Positions 26,516 through 34,798 are shown, counted from the stretch's first letter. The stretch: 64,000 nucleotides of DNA from DSWT01 sp035420085 (GCA_035420085.1 DAOLUH010000003.1:62001-126000); one strand, 5' to 3'. The notes: generated by a model from the letters alone, not told the origin. Program-made: numbers and translations.

Positions 26516-27073
26516 ACTCGCCAGATACAGCCCCGTCCCCACCGCCAGCCAGGGGATAGCAGGGAAGGTGCGGCGTTCGCCGGTGTGGTGACGCTGGCTG
26601 AGCAGGGTCACCGCGCCGCCTATGAGCAAGGTCGCGATCAAGGTCACGACGAGCCGTACATCGGGATACAACGCTGTTAGCACAGCGAAAACCTTGCCGT
26701 CACTCGCACCCCAGATGTTCAGGTCAACGAGCACCAACGCTGCGATCCAACTGCCCACCAGGACTTGCGCTTGCGGGCCGGAGAGTCCGGCGCAGAACGC
26801 GGCGACCCCAGCGGGATACACCGCTGACGGCCTGTCGGACAGCAGGATCATCAGTAGGGCAAACCCCACCGCCACGCCACCGGGCACAATCGCGCCATCC
26901 GGTGGGACTACAGCGGTGCGCAACAGTCCCATCAACGCCAGCGGCAAGGTTGTTGCCCAGGCCGGGATGTTGCGAGTGCGCAGGTCGCCGTAGCTCAGCC
27001 CGGCCAGCCAGAGGCCGACCAGAACAGGCAAGATGAGCTGTGCTGTCGTCCAATCGCCATCAGCGAAGTGCAT
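26483..27073 (-). CDS. CpaA/TadV-like prepilin peptidase
   Basis: Aspartyl prepilin peptidase of the A24 family, 196 aa, expected to cut Flp and TadE-type prepilins. Six or so membrane segments are visible. The two catalytic aspartates are in YGDLRTRNIP (first TM region) and GASDGK, the family's GxGD motif with serine in the third position. I chose ATG 27073, which overlaps the stop of the preceding 42-codon gene (TAATG). The last nine residues (QLSVLSFQ and its neighbour) are translated repeat DNA, so the natural C-terminus was probably altered. It lies between the small membrane gene and tadB, as usual in Tad loci. Confidence 0.82.
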   Translation of the reverse strand: MHFADGDWTTAQLILPVLVGLWLAGLSYGDLRTRNIPAWATTLPLALMGLLRTAVVPPDGAIVPGGVAVGFALLMILLSDRPSAVYPAGVAAFCAGLSGPQAQVLVGSWIAALVLVDLNIWGASDGKVFAVLTALYPDVRLVVTLIATLLIGGAVTLLSQRHHTGERRTFPAIPWLAVGTGLYLASSCQLSVLSFQ

Positions 27074-27201
27074 TACAATCCCCCCAGCGACGTACCTGTC
27101 GCCGCACACGCCACGAGCACCACGAGGCAGAGCAGGACCAGCCCCGCGATCAGCACTATGCCGGCATCGGCTTCCGCTTGTGTTCCACGTAAGAAGTGCA
27201 T
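27073..27201 (-). CDS. Small single-span membrane protein, 42 aa
   Basis: Reads MHFLRGTQAEADAG, then one membrane span (IVLIAGLVLLCLVVLVACAA), then TGTSLGGL. GAGGATAAGG lies just before the ATG. The start is 5 bases after the tadA stop (27207), and the stop overlaps the peptidase start (TAATG). This tight packing argues it is a real gene. It could be a small pilin-like or assembly factor; there is no prepilin EY motif, so it is not an Flp paralogue. Confidence 0.55.
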   Translation of the reverse strand: MHFLRGTQAEADAGIVLIAGLVLLCLVVLVACAATGTSLGGL

Positions 27202-27206
27202 CGTCC

Positions 27207-28544
27207 TTATCCTCGCTTGAAGTAGTGTTGTAGGCTGACCTGCTGTCCGCTGCGCAGATAAATGCTGGCTTCCAGCGTCTGCGGGTACAGCCCCGTCCAC
27301 TGCAAACCGTGACCGGTGTCCTCCCACAGTACATTCACTGCCGGAATGTCGCCTTCCATCTGACGAGAGGGCAATAGCTCAGCGACCTGGCGCACCACGC
27401 GGCGACGCTGTCCCGCGACGGTGATGCGCTCGATGTACAGCGCCAGGTCGAAGGCGTCCACCAGGTAGCGGGTGATGACGCCGGGGGCCATCCCGGAATC
27501 CGCCAGTTGCCACATCTGCACCACACGGTTGGCGATCTCGTGGACGCCGTTGGAGTGCAATGTGAGCAACTGCCCGTCGTGGCCGGTGTTGGCCGCCATC
27601 AGGACGGAGCGAATCTCCGCCCCACGCGCTTCGCCGGTGACGATGCGGTCCGGGCGCATCCGCAAGGCGTTGATCACCAGGTCGTCCAGCGTAATGGGGC
27701 GTTGGCCTTCCTCGGTTTCTTCGGTGGTCACCATCGCGATCCAGTTGTCCAGTCCTAACTGGAGTTCCGGGGTATCTTCCACGGTGACCACCCGTTCTTC
27801 CGGGGGGAGCACCGCGCACAGGGCGTTGAGGGTGTTGGTCTTGCCGGAACCGGTTCCGCCAGTGACGATGAGGTTGAGGCGGCCCAGGACACATTCACGC
27901 AGGAATCCGGCGATGTCAGCGGTGAGCGTCCCTAACCGTACCAGGTCATCCAGCGTGCGGGCGACCAGGCGATGGCGGCGAATGGTCACGGCGACGGGTA
28001 CGTTGTCCACCAGCGGTTCCATTACCGCGTTGAGGCGGCTGCCGTCGTTCATCTTGGCGTTGACCCTGGGGTTGGAACGGTCGAAGCGCCGCCCGTGCCG
28101 CGCCGCCACGCGGTCCACCAGCTTCTGCACCTCACGGGCGCTGGCGAAATGCGCGCTGGCGCGGTACATCCCCCGTTCGGCATCGTCCACCCAGATTACG
28201 TCCGGGCCGTTGATCATGATCTCTTCCACGGTCGGTGTGTTGAGGTATGGGGTGATGACACCGTAGCCGAAGATGTCGTACTGCAAGCGCACCACCAGGT
28301 CTTCCAGCGCCTCGGCAAAGGGCCGCCCCTGTTGCACCGCCGCCAGCGCGTGTTCTTCGACCAGGGCGCGCAGCAGTGTCTCGGCCTCGCGTTCCACGTT
28401 AGCCGTAGGCGCGCGCAAGGCTTCCAGGCTGAACTGCCCGGTCAGGCGTTCCCGCGCGGCGGCGAGGAGGCCGGTGTAGGGATCGGGGGCATCCGCAGTC
28501 GCTTGCGCGGCGACCCGTTGGGCAAAGGTCGATGACGCAGCCAT
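27207..28544 (-). CDS. tadA: TadA/CpaF-like secretion ATPase
   Basis: Hexameric motor ATPase of the Tad pilus, 445 aa from ATG 28544 (GGAGGA upstream; the codon overlaps the previous gene's stop as TAATG). Walker A is GGTGSGKT near residue 229, the Asp box is VVTVEDTPELQL, Walker B/His box lies in RPDRIVTGEARGAE and GHDGQLLTLHSNG. The N-terminal domain has TVEEIMINGPDVIWV, typical of CpaF. It drives pilin assembly through TadB/TadC. Its length is close to the family norm. An in-frame ATG at 28601 would overlap the upstream gene more and has no ribosome site. Confidence 0.93.
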   Translation of the reverse strand: MAASSTFAQRVAAQATADAPDPYTGLLAAARERLTGQFSLEALRAPTANVEREAETLLRALVEEHALAAVQQGRPFAEALEDLVVRLQYDIFGYGVITPYLNTPTVEEIMINGPDVIWVDDAERGMYRASAHFASAREVQKLVDRVAARHGRRFDRSNPRVNAKMNDGSRLNAVMEPLVDNVPVAVTIRRHRLVARTLDDLVRLGTLTADIAGFLRECVLGRLNLIVTGGTGSGKTNTLNALCAVLPPEERVVTVEDTPELQLGLDNWIAMVTTEETEEGQRPITLDDLVINALRMRPDRIVTGEARGAEIRSVLMAANTGHDGQLLTLHSNGVHEIANRVVQMWQLADSGMAPGVITRYLVDAFDLALYIERITVAGQRRRVVRQVAELLPSRQMEGDIPAVNVLWEDTGHGLQWTGLYPQTLEASIYLRSGQQVSLQHYFKRG

Positions 28545-29344
28545 TACTGTAGTTCCTCCGTCAGTTCGATGTAGATCTGCCACGTTGGCCCAAACGTCCA
28601 TTTCAGCGTCTGTCCGGTGACAGAAAACACCTTCAGCGTGGTTTCACCGTCGATCAGAGCCTCGTGGCGGCCCGGATACAGTATCTCTGCCCTGTGTGCG
28701 GGCTGGTGTTTGCTGCCGCGATAGACGCTGAATCCGGCGTATAACGCGGCCTGGTGTACGATGGCGTACACATAGTCCTCGTCCCAATATGACCCCTCCG
28801 GGCTGGCAATACCGCAGACATTCAGATCAGCGGCGATTTCATCTGGCGCTAGACCGGCAGTGAATTGCACGAAGATGTCAGCCACGATGGCCTCCGTGTC
28901 TGGATCAGGGATCAGGCTATGCCCGGTCACGACCCGCCCATCGGCGGTTTTGATGCGCACTTCACAGTCGAACAGATAACCATACGGGGGTTGCTTACCC
29001 TGGTACAGGCCGTATTGCGCCAGGAGTTGCTTCTTGCCGACGCGCGTTGGCCGCTGTTCCACATCCGCGCCAGCCTGAGGTGGCGCGGCGGGGGCGGTGA
29101 GATCCTCAGGGATATAGCGGTTGTTCTCCCAGAGCACATCCAATTCAAGTTCCAGTTCGTCTACCGTGCTCACTGCCACCGCCCAGGTGACATTGTCCGC
29201 GCCCATTTGGACGAAGACGGACTCCGGGGGATAGCCGGCCCGTTTCAGGGTCAATGCCCGTCGCAGCATCTGGGTATGATCCTCTGGCAGGCCGATGCGC
29301 TCCGCGTGTTCGGCTGCGCTTTCCAAAAACAGATTTGTACTCAT
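28544..29344 (-). CDS. Recombinase-domain-like protein lacking the catalytic domain
   Basis: 266 aa from ATG 29344 (AAGGAG and GAGG upstream). The second half resembles the middle Recombinase domain of large serine recombinases: EAIVADIFVQFTAGLAPDEIAADLN, then GIASPEGSYWDEDYVYAIVHQAALYAGFSVYRG and HEALIDGETT. The N-terminal resolvase domain with its catalytic serine is absent; instead there is a helical region (HAERIGLPEDHTQMLRRALTLKRAGY) with a GADNVTW motif. The gene overlaps tadA by TAATG, so it is translated with the motor gene. A DNA-binding regulator derived from a recombinase is one reading. No known family member is recalled with certainty. Confidence 0.6.
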   Translation of the reverse strand: MSTNLFLESAAEHAERIGLPEDHTQMLRRALTLKRAGYPPESVFVQMGADNVTWAVAVSTVDELELELDVLWENNRYIPEDLTAPAAPPQAGADVEQRPTRVGKKQLLAQYGLYQGKQPPYGYLFDCEVRIKTADGRVVTGHSLIPDPDTEAIVADIFVQFTAGLAPDEIAADLNVCGIASPEGSYWDEDYVYAIVHQAALYAGFSVYRGSKHQPAHRAEILYPGRHEALIDGETTLKVFSVTGQTLKWTFGPTWQIYIELTEELQ

Positions 29345-29376
29345 TGTTCCTCTCTCCTTGTTGTGGTAGTGTTGTT

Positions 29377-30142
29377 CTAAGATTGATGTGCTTCCCGCGT
29401 GGGACCGAACGTCCATTGCAGCGTGCGTCCGGTGACGGCCAGCACTGCCAACGTGGTTTCCCAGTCGATCAGCGCCTCGTGTTGACCGGGGTACAGCATC
29501 CCCGTCCAGCGCGCCTGCTTGTGGGCGACGTCGTGGTAGACGACGTACCCGGCATACAGCGGCGCGCGGCGCACGATGTCGCGCACGTTGGCTTCGCCCC
29601 AACGTCCGCCAGTGGGACTGGCGCTGCCGCGCTCGTTCAGGTCGGCGGCGATCTTGCGGGGCGACACCCCGTCAATGAACTGTGTGAAGATGTCTTCCAC
29701 GATGGCAGCTTGATCCTGATGACGTACAAGGCTGTGCCCGGTCAAGGTTTGCGGTGATGTCTGGGCCGAAGGTGTAGCCGTATGGTGCGGCGCTCCCATT
29801 GTGCAAACCGTACTGCGCGCGGAGGTGCTTGTTGCCGCCCCGCGCCTGCTCGCGTCCGGCTTTGGCTACCGCCTGTGCTCGCGCGGCGGGAACAGGATCA
29901 CTGTCGGGGACGTAGGCTTTGCCCTCCCACGCCACACCCAATTCGCGTTCCAGTTCTTCCGGCGTCCGCAGCGCCACCCGCCAGGTGACGTTAGCCGCGC
30001 CCATTTTGTGGCGGATGCGCAGCGGCGTATATCCATTGCGCTTCAGCGCCAATGCCCGGCGCAACATCCCGGTACGACGTTTCGACAAGCCAATGCGCCG
30101 CGCGTGGTCTGCTTCGCGTTCCAAAAAGATACTTGTTGTCAT
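29377..30142 (-). pseudogene. Frameshifted paralogue of the recombinase-like protein
   Basis: Starts at ATG 30142 (GGAGAGAGGAACA upstream) with HARRIGLSKRRTGMLRRALAL, matching its neighbour nearly residue for residue. After APYGYTFGPD (about 29760) the frame is lost; the matching C-terminal part (TGHSLVRHQDQAAIVEDIF, GSASPTGGRWGEANVRDIV) is read one base further on. Between shared anchors this copy is 17 bases shorter than the 28544-29344 gene, which explains the shift. As written it yields a truncated 156-residue protein. Spacing to the intact copy is 32 bases. It could also be a sequencing error, but the 17-base difference argues for a real deletion. Confidence 0.7.
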
Positions 30143-30363
30143 TGTTCCTCTCTCCGAAAATAGTTACAGGTTGCAAGTTAAAAGTTGAAAGTTAAAAAAT
30201 CCGTTCGTTCCGTGGCCGAATTTACATTATTAGGGCTGTGTCACAGGTTCGGTCACTCGCCTTGTTAGTTGTTGTTGGTTGCTCGTGGTTGGTTGCTGGA
30301 TTAAGCGGTTAGCTTCCTGCCTCTTGCCTCTTGCCTCTTGCCTCTTGCATCCTGCCTCTTGCC
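30143..30363. repeat. Spacer with heptamer tandem repeats
   Basis: GTTACAGGTTGCAAGTTAAAAGTTG lies near 30166 and GTTGTTGGTTGCTCGTGGTTGG near 30268. Six or so copies of the 7-mer GCCTCTT run at 30318-30365 next to the cpaE stop. No gene was seen; this may reduce coupling between cpaE and the downstream genes. Confidence 0.75.
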
Positions 30364-31731
30364 TCATTTCCCGACGAACACCTGTTGCACCTGCTGCCAC
30401 AGCCCCGGCCCTTTGCGGCGGTCGGGCAGTTTGAAGGCCGCCGCATCGCCCTCGATCTGTCCGCCGCGCCCGACCCAGGTGTGGGCCAACAGCGGGAAGA
30501 AGCGCACCGCCATCGACACAATTGCGTCCGACGTCGGGTTGGGCTTGTCCAGCACGAAGGGCCGTTGCTGGTTGTTGGCGTAGGTGAACAGCGGATCGTA
30601 GGGCACTTGGGCGAACTTCTTCATCCCGATGCTGGTAATCAAGTCCTTACTGCGGATGCCCGCCTCTTCGCTCCACTGGTTGATGACCAACTCGAACTTG
30701 CCGATGTCCTCGCCGAAGGTCTGCTTCAGGCGCGGCACGGTCTGTCCGGTGGAGTGGATGTCGGCCAGATCAGGGCGCACCACGGTGAGTACCAGGTCGG
30801 CGGCGTCCAGCGCGGCGAAATGCACGTCGTTGTTGATGTCCGGTCCCAGGTCGATGACCACGAAGTCGTATTGCTTACGCGCCGTGTCGATGATGGCGCG
30901 GATCAGTCCTAGCGTGCGCTGCGGATCGTCGCGGAACACCGGCTGGCCGGCGATGTGCATTGCCGGGATGCCGCTCAGACAATCCAACTTCGAGGCGGAC
31001 TTGGTGCCCCACAGTCGCACTTTCGCCTTGAGCGCCTGGGGAGAGCAACTCGCGTTCTTGGTGCGCAGGTAGTCCGGCAGCAAGGCGTTGACCAAGGCGA
31101 AGATGTTGTGCTCCGCTGGCAGGCCCAGGCGGGGGGCGATTGCGCCGCGGGTCATATCCAGGTCCATCAGCAGCGTGTCGCGCTTGGCGACGACACCCAA
31201 CGCCGCCGCGAGGTTGATCGCCAGACTGGTCTTGCCCACGCCGCCGCCTGTGCCCCACAAGGCGATCACCAGGCGTTGCCACCCGGCCTCGGCCACGGTG
31301 TAGAGCGTCGGCGTGTCCAGCGGCACGTAGCTGCTGCTGGCGCGTTCGGCGCGCGCCTGGGTGACGGCATTGGGGATCAGTTCCAGCAAGCGCCGCAACT
31401 GCGCCGCGTCGAGGGGCAGCGAGACGTAGCCTTTCATCCCCAGAGCCAGCAGTTCGTCGGTGCGCGATTCCAGCGGGGGCAGCAAGCCGATGCTGGCGAT
31501 GGGGTATGCGTCGAAGTGCAGCAGTTCGCTGACCAGTTCAGGCCGGAAGCCGGGCAAGGTGGGCGAGAGCAGCACGACGTCCGCCTCCATTTCGGTGGCG
31601 TCGCTGAACACGCCGGAAGCCGTGGTCGGCCCGGCGACGATTTGCATTTCCGGCATATCCGACAAGGCGCGTTCCAGGCTATGCGCGTCGTCCCATACCT
31701 TTGTGCCGATGACGATTTTGATGCGTTCCAT
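30364..31731 (-). CDS. cpaE: CpaE/TadZ-like pilus localisation ATPase
   Basis: 455 aa. Residues 1-130 are a receiver-like domain (DVVLLSPTLPGF, GMKGYVSLPLDAAQLRRLLELI). Residues 150-430 are a MinD/ParA-type ATPase with Walker A GTGGGVGKTS at 159-168, DLDMTRG, and Walker B DFVVIDLGPDI. The signature first lysine of the MinD motif is replaced by Gly/Thr, as often happens in TadZ proteins. In other bacteria CpaE/TadZ positions the pilus machine at the pole. GGGAG lies before the ATG at 31731. The C-terminus ends with LPDRRKGPGLWQQVQQVFVGK. Confidence 0.87.
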   Translation of the reverse strand: MERIKIVIGTKVWDDAHSLERALSDMPEMQIVAGPTTASGVFSDATEMEADVVLLSPTLPGFRPELVSELLHFDAYPIASIGLLPPLESRTDELLALGMKGYVSLPLDAAQLRRLLELIPNAVTQARAERASSSYVPLDTPTLYTVAEAGWQRLVIALWGTGGGVGKTSLAINLAAALGVVAKRDTLLMDLDMTRGAIAPRLGLPAEHNIFALVNALLPDYLRTKNASCSPQALKAKVRLWGTKSASKLDCLSGIPAMHIAGQPVFRDDPQRTLGLIRAIIDTARKQYDFVVIDLGPDINNDVHFAALDAADLVLTVVRPDLADIHSTGQTVPRLKQTFGEDIGKFELVINQWSEEAGIRSKDLITSIGMKKFAQVPYDPLFTYANNQQRPFVLDKPNPTSDAIVSMAVRFFPLLAHTWVGRGGQIEGDAAAFKLPDRRKGPGLWQQVQQVFVGK

Positions 31732-31878
31732 GTAGTTCTCCCTTTGTTGTTTTTTTTCGAGGCGGGGGTGAGAGCGGAGGGCTGAGGACGTGATGGGGAG
31801 GAAGGTGCGCTTCCTGTCACCCTCTCACCTTGTCACCCTCTCTCCCTGTCTATCTCCCGCTCTCCCCCAATCTCTCAC
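31732..31878. other. CT-rich spacer
   Basis: Between cpaB and cpaE. It holds repeated CACCCTCTCACCTTGTCACCCTCTCTCCCTG-like units on the plus strand and nothing that looks like a gene. Confidence 0.6.
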
Positions 31879-32829
31879 TTACCGCGTCACTTGTTCAGTG
31901 AGTAGCGCCTCGATATCGCGTCCCGCCCAGAACGTCGCGTTGAAGTCTTCCCACGCGAAGCCCGGGGTCTCCGGCAAGGCTTGTCCGGCGTCCACGGCGG
32001 CGCGCCAGACGGCGGGCCGTACCGCGAGGGACATCTTCCCGTTGAACACCGCCCAATCCAGGCTCTCGGCAGTGGTCTCGGGGACGAGGACGTCCACGCC
32101 CACCACCGGCCCGGCGATAAACGGTGCGGGTTGGGGTTGCCCATCGGCGGTCACCGCCCCATACTGCGGGTTGGCGATCTGTTCGTGGTTGACGCGCACC
32201 ACGATGGCCCCCGCCACCACCCGCTTGGTCACCGGCAGTTGCAGCGTGACCGTCACGGGCTGAGTCAACGCCTCGTAGTCGGGCAGCGGCTCCGGTGTGG
32301 GCGGGGGTGGCGTGACCCCGGCGGGCAAGGTCGGCACGGTGCTGGTCGCCAACTCGGTGGCGCGCACTGTGCCTAACGTGGTGTACAAGTCCACCAGGTC
32401 GCCGACCGCGATGTACGGGGTGCTTTCGGCGTCCACCGGGATAGACTTGATGACCAACTGCGGATCGGTGAGGGCCAGCGCCAGACGGCGCACTTTCTGC
32501 GCGTTCTCACCGGTGGCGATGCGCCCTCGGTTGAGCACGTCGCCTGCGCGGACCGTCTCGACGAAGACCCCGTCGGCCAGCATCGCTTGCAGCGTCTCCG
32601 GCGTGAGGACGACTTGCAGCAACGACGCGCTGAACGACTGCTTGTCCAGCGCGATGTAGCCGTTGGCGTAGGCATCTTGTAGCGCCGTGTACGCCGGAAT
32701 GTCCTGCACTGCAATGGCAACTTCGTAGGTGGGCGGGGTGGTGAGTTGCGCGAACAACAGCACCCCCACGAACGCGCCCCCGACGAGCAGCAGGCCGACC
32801 CAGAATTGAATGGATTTCAAGATACGCAT
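31879..32829 (-). CDS. cpaB: CpaB/RcpC-like pilus assembly protein
   Basis: 316 aa. One N-terminal membrane segment (FWVGLLLVGGAFVGVLLFA), then a SAF-type domain: VAIAVQDIPAYTALQDAYANGYIAL, AGDVLNRGRIATGENAQ, AVGDLVDLYTTLG. A Pro-rich loop (PAGVTPPPPTPEPLPDYE) splits the outer domain. CpaB proteins line the outer part of Tad machines. AAGGAGAC precedes the ATG. Position between the MinD-like genes and cpaE fits a Tad locus. Confidence 0.85.
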   Translation of the reverse strand: MRILKSIQFWVGLLLVGGAFVGVLLFAQLTTPPTYEVAIAVQDIPAYTALQDAYANGYIALDKQSFSASLLQVVLTPETLQAMLADGVFVETVRAGDVLNRGRIATGENAQKVRRLALALTDPQLVIKSIPVDAESTPYIAVGDLVDLYTTLGTVRATELATSTVPTLPAGVTPPPPTPEPLPDYEALTQPVTVTLQLPVTKRVVAGAIVVRVNHEQIANPQYGAVTADGQPQPAPFIAGPVVGVDVLVPETTAESLDWAVFNGKMSLAVRPAVWRAAVDAGQALPETPGFAWEDFNATFWAGRDIEALLTEQVTR

Positions 32830-32844
32830 TTCGTTTGTCTCCTT

Positions 32845-32945
32845 GTTTTGAGTTGTCAGTTTTCAGTTATCGGTTTTCAGTAGGTCAGTTTTTGCGCAGT
32901 GGCTTGCCGGCTGACGACTGAAAACTGACGACTGATAACTTCTTC
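32845..32945. repeat. CAGTTTTCAGT-type repeats overlapping a gene end
   Basis: GAGTTGTCAGTTTTCAGTTATCGGTTTTCAGT and, further on, GACTGAAAACTGACGACTGATAACTT. Part of the array is translated as the C-terminal tail (KKLSVVSFQSSAGKPLRKN) of the MinD-like gene ending at 32885. Confidence 0.75.
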
Positions 32946-33445
32946 TTTACGCCCAACGTTTCCTCCGCAATGACTTGCGCTGCGGCCTTGAGGTCGCCGA
33001 GGACGGCGTGGGCCTGCGGCCACTGTTGTTTGAGGCGGCGTTCGTGCCATTGGGCGACCGGATTATCGGCGCTGACGATGAGCACCAGGCTGGCCGCGTC
33101 CACCAATGCTGGCGGCGGGGTCGTTCCTCCATCGGCAATGATATTTCCCAACAACGTGGCGTTCCACACGAAGGCCATCACCGGGGTACGCCACACGGCG
33201 CAAGCGGGGGTCCACAACAATGGTTGCCGCGTCTCGACGGCTTGCTCGACCGCGTACCCACGACGGCTGACTGTCCACTGCGCGGTCAGTCCCAGGTCGA
33301 GCACCGGCGCGCCGGGGCCGGTCATATCCAGCGCCAGCGTGCCATCAGCGGCATCCAGCGGGACGGCGCTGGCCTGCCGGCACAGGTATTGCGCCAAGGT
33401 CGTCGTCCCGATGCCGCCCTTCGCACCCACCACGAGGATCAGCAT
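32885..33445 (-). CDS. Short MinD/ParA-like ATPase
   Basis: 186 aa. The P-loop is VGAKGGIGTTTLAQYL: the signature lysine (AKGG) is present but the usual second lysine is threonine, as in many CpaE-type proteins. An LDMTGPGAPVLDLG segment replaces the normal switch region, and ASLVLIVSADNPVAQWHERRLKQQW follows. The protein is shorter than typical MinD (about 260), and its last 19 residues are repeat-derived, so it may be truncated. Its start overlaps the upstream gene's stop by 7 bases and has AGGAGG upstream. Probably an accessory localisation ATPase of the pilus. Confidence 0.68.
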   Translation of the reverse strand: MLILVVGAKGGIGTTTLAQYLCRQASAVPLDAADGTLALDMTGPGAPVLDLGLTAQWTVSRRGYAVEQAVETRQPLLWTPACAVWRTPVMAFVWNATLLGNIIADGGTTPPPALVDAASLVLIVSADNPVAQWHERRLKQQWPQAHAVLGDLKAAAQVIAEETLGVKKKLSVVSFQSSAGKPLRKN

Positions 33446-34170
33446 TGGGCTGCCTCCTGGGAGGGCGTTGGTAAAGTGATGCCTAACAGCCGGGCTATGT
33501 CGTTCTCAGATAACGGCCTATCCACGACGATCCAACGCGCGGGGAACGCCCGTCGCTCGCGTCCGCCGTCCACCAGGATGGCGTTGTAGCTGACACGCGC
33601 ATCGTCCAAGACTAGATCCGGGTATATGGTAATCCTGCCGCTGCTTGCCGGTTGGTCGGACGGGGTAAGGTCTAGGAGCAGGTAGGGATCACCGCGTTGT
33701 GCGGCATCGTAGAGGGCGACGCTTTTGCCTTGCGCGGCCAGCAGTTTGGCGGCGGTGACCACGGCGGTCGTTGTGCCTGTCCCGCCGCGTGTGCCATAGA
33801 AGCCGAGACGTAGTTGGCGTGGGATGGGTGCAAAGGGCAACCGTGGGGTTGTCGCGGTAGTAGCGGAGGCCGGCGTGGTCGGTTGCGCCGGTGGTTGCTG
33901 GGGCGCTTGCGCTTCCAGGTACGCGGTCAGGACCTCGGCGGCCTCCTTTTCCGGGACAGGCAATACTGGAATGCTGAGTTTTTCAACGTCGGGAATCTCT
34001 GTCCCTTCCAGGGTAACGATCAGGTTGGCATCAACGAACTTTAGCATTTGCCGCGTCTTTTGCGGGTCGCAAATACCGACGACCAGCACGTCCGGTACGG
34101 CGGTTACAGCGTCGCTCAGGGCTGCGGCCTGGGCTTCTTTGGGGGCGACACAGAGTACGTTGGTATGCAT
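33439..34170 (-). CDS. TadZ-like receiver/MinD fusion
   Basis: 243 aa. Residues 1-85 are a receiver-like domain (VLCVAPKEAQAAALSDAVTAVPDVLVVGI). A Pro/Ala/Thr linker follows (APQQPPAQPTTPASATTATTP), then a P-loop domain from about residue 115 with GFYGTRGGTGTTTAVVTAAKLL. Both MinD lysines are replaced (Arg and Thr), so ATP hydrolysis is doubtful. RWIVVDRPLSENDIARLLG near the end is a late MinD-like strand. The ATG follows the upstream stop TAA without a gap, with GGAGGAC before it. It is the second of three MinD-type genes in the locus, counting cpaE. Confidence 0.7.
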   Translation of the reverse strand: MHTNVLCVAPKEAQAAALSDAVTAVPDVLVVGICDPQKTRQMLKFVDANLIVTLEGTEIPDVEKLSIPVLPVPEKEAAEVLTAYLEAQAPQQPPAQPTTPASATTATTPRLPFAPIPRQLRLGFYGTRGGTGTTTAVVTAAKLLAAQGKSVALYDAAQRGDPYLLLDLTPSDQPASSGRITIYPDLVLDDARVSYNAILVDGGRERRAFPARWIVVDRPLSENDIARLLGITLPTPSQEAAQC

Positions 34171-34773
34171 TTAGTCCTCCACGGTGAAAGCGTTGGATGT
34201 GATTGGTTGGGTGCCGGGTATCCGCGCGGTCAGGCGCAGGGGCGCGGCGTAGGCTGGGCTGACGTCGAAGACCAGGTAGCCTGTGGCTTGTGCGTTGGGC
34301 GGCAAGGTTTGATCTGAGAGCGGAGCGGTGTCCGTCAAAGCTGGCCCTTCGACTACGCTCAGGGCCGGCCCTTCGGCCACGCTGAGAGCGAGTTCTGCGG
34401 CTTGCGCGCGGGAGTAGCTGTGCCCGGCGCTGTCGGCCAGAGTGAACTCGGCCTGGGATAGATCAAGGCGCATACTGCCCGTGTTCTGCACCTCGGCCAC
34501 GACGACGATGAACACGCCGGCGGGCTGAGCAGACAGATTCAGGCCCAAGGGGTGCGTCAGGGTCACGGCGCTGCTTGCCGTGGGCGGTGCGACGTACGTG
34601 GCGGTGTACGCCCGCGTGACGCGCAGTTGCCCTGCCGAGGGTGTCGCCGTGGCAACCACCACCGGACGCACCGGCAGCGGCTCGATGGGTAACGGCAAGA
34701 TCGAAAAGATGTTGCAGCCCAGGGGCAGCCCTAGCCCGACACTGATCCCTATGATTTTGACGATGTGATGCAT
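34171..34773 (-). CDS. Exported DUF4352-like lipoprotein, first gene of the pilus operon
   Basis: 200 aa. The N-terminus MHHIVKIIGISVGLGLPLGC is a lipoprotein-type signal (lipobox LPLGC, Cys20). The outer domain is an immunoglobulin-like fold of DUF4352 type: VFIVVVAEVQNTGSMRLDLSQAEFTLADSAGHSY, then QATGYLVFDVSPAY. In the middle, residues about 124-146 read ELALSVAEGPALSVVEGPAL, an in-frame copy of the Chloroflexota TTCGACTACGCTCAGGGC-type repeat. The ATG at 34773 has AGGA close upstream; an in-frame start at 34800 lies within the leader terminator and is unlikely. The gene begins 26 bases after the leader-RNA terminator. Confidence 0.7.
   Translation of the reverse strand: MHHIVKIIGISVGLGLPLGCNIFSILPLPIEPLPVRPVVVATATPSAGQLRVTRAYTATYVAPPTASSAVTLTHPLGLNLSAQPAGVFIVVVAEVQNTGSMRLDLSQAEFTLADSAGHSYSRAQAAELALSVAEGPALSVVEGPALTDTAPLSDQTLPPNAQATGYLVFDVSPAYAAPLRLTARIPGTQPITSNAFTVED
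34335..34392. repeat. In-frame dispersed repeat (two units) in the lipoprotein gene
   Basis: GCCCTTCGACTACGCTCAGG and GCCCTTCGGCCACGCTGAGA are two adjacent units of the same palindrome-like element. Translated, they give SVVEGPAL and SVAEGPAL. A related unit lies in the kinase gene near 52119-52146. Confidence 0.8.
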
Positions 34774-34798
34774 CTTCCTAACCCCTTTTGACGCAAAC

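Noticed and set aside
30318..30365. CRISPR-like array
   Set aside because: The 7-base units are tandem without spacers; no CRISPR array or cas gene is in the window.
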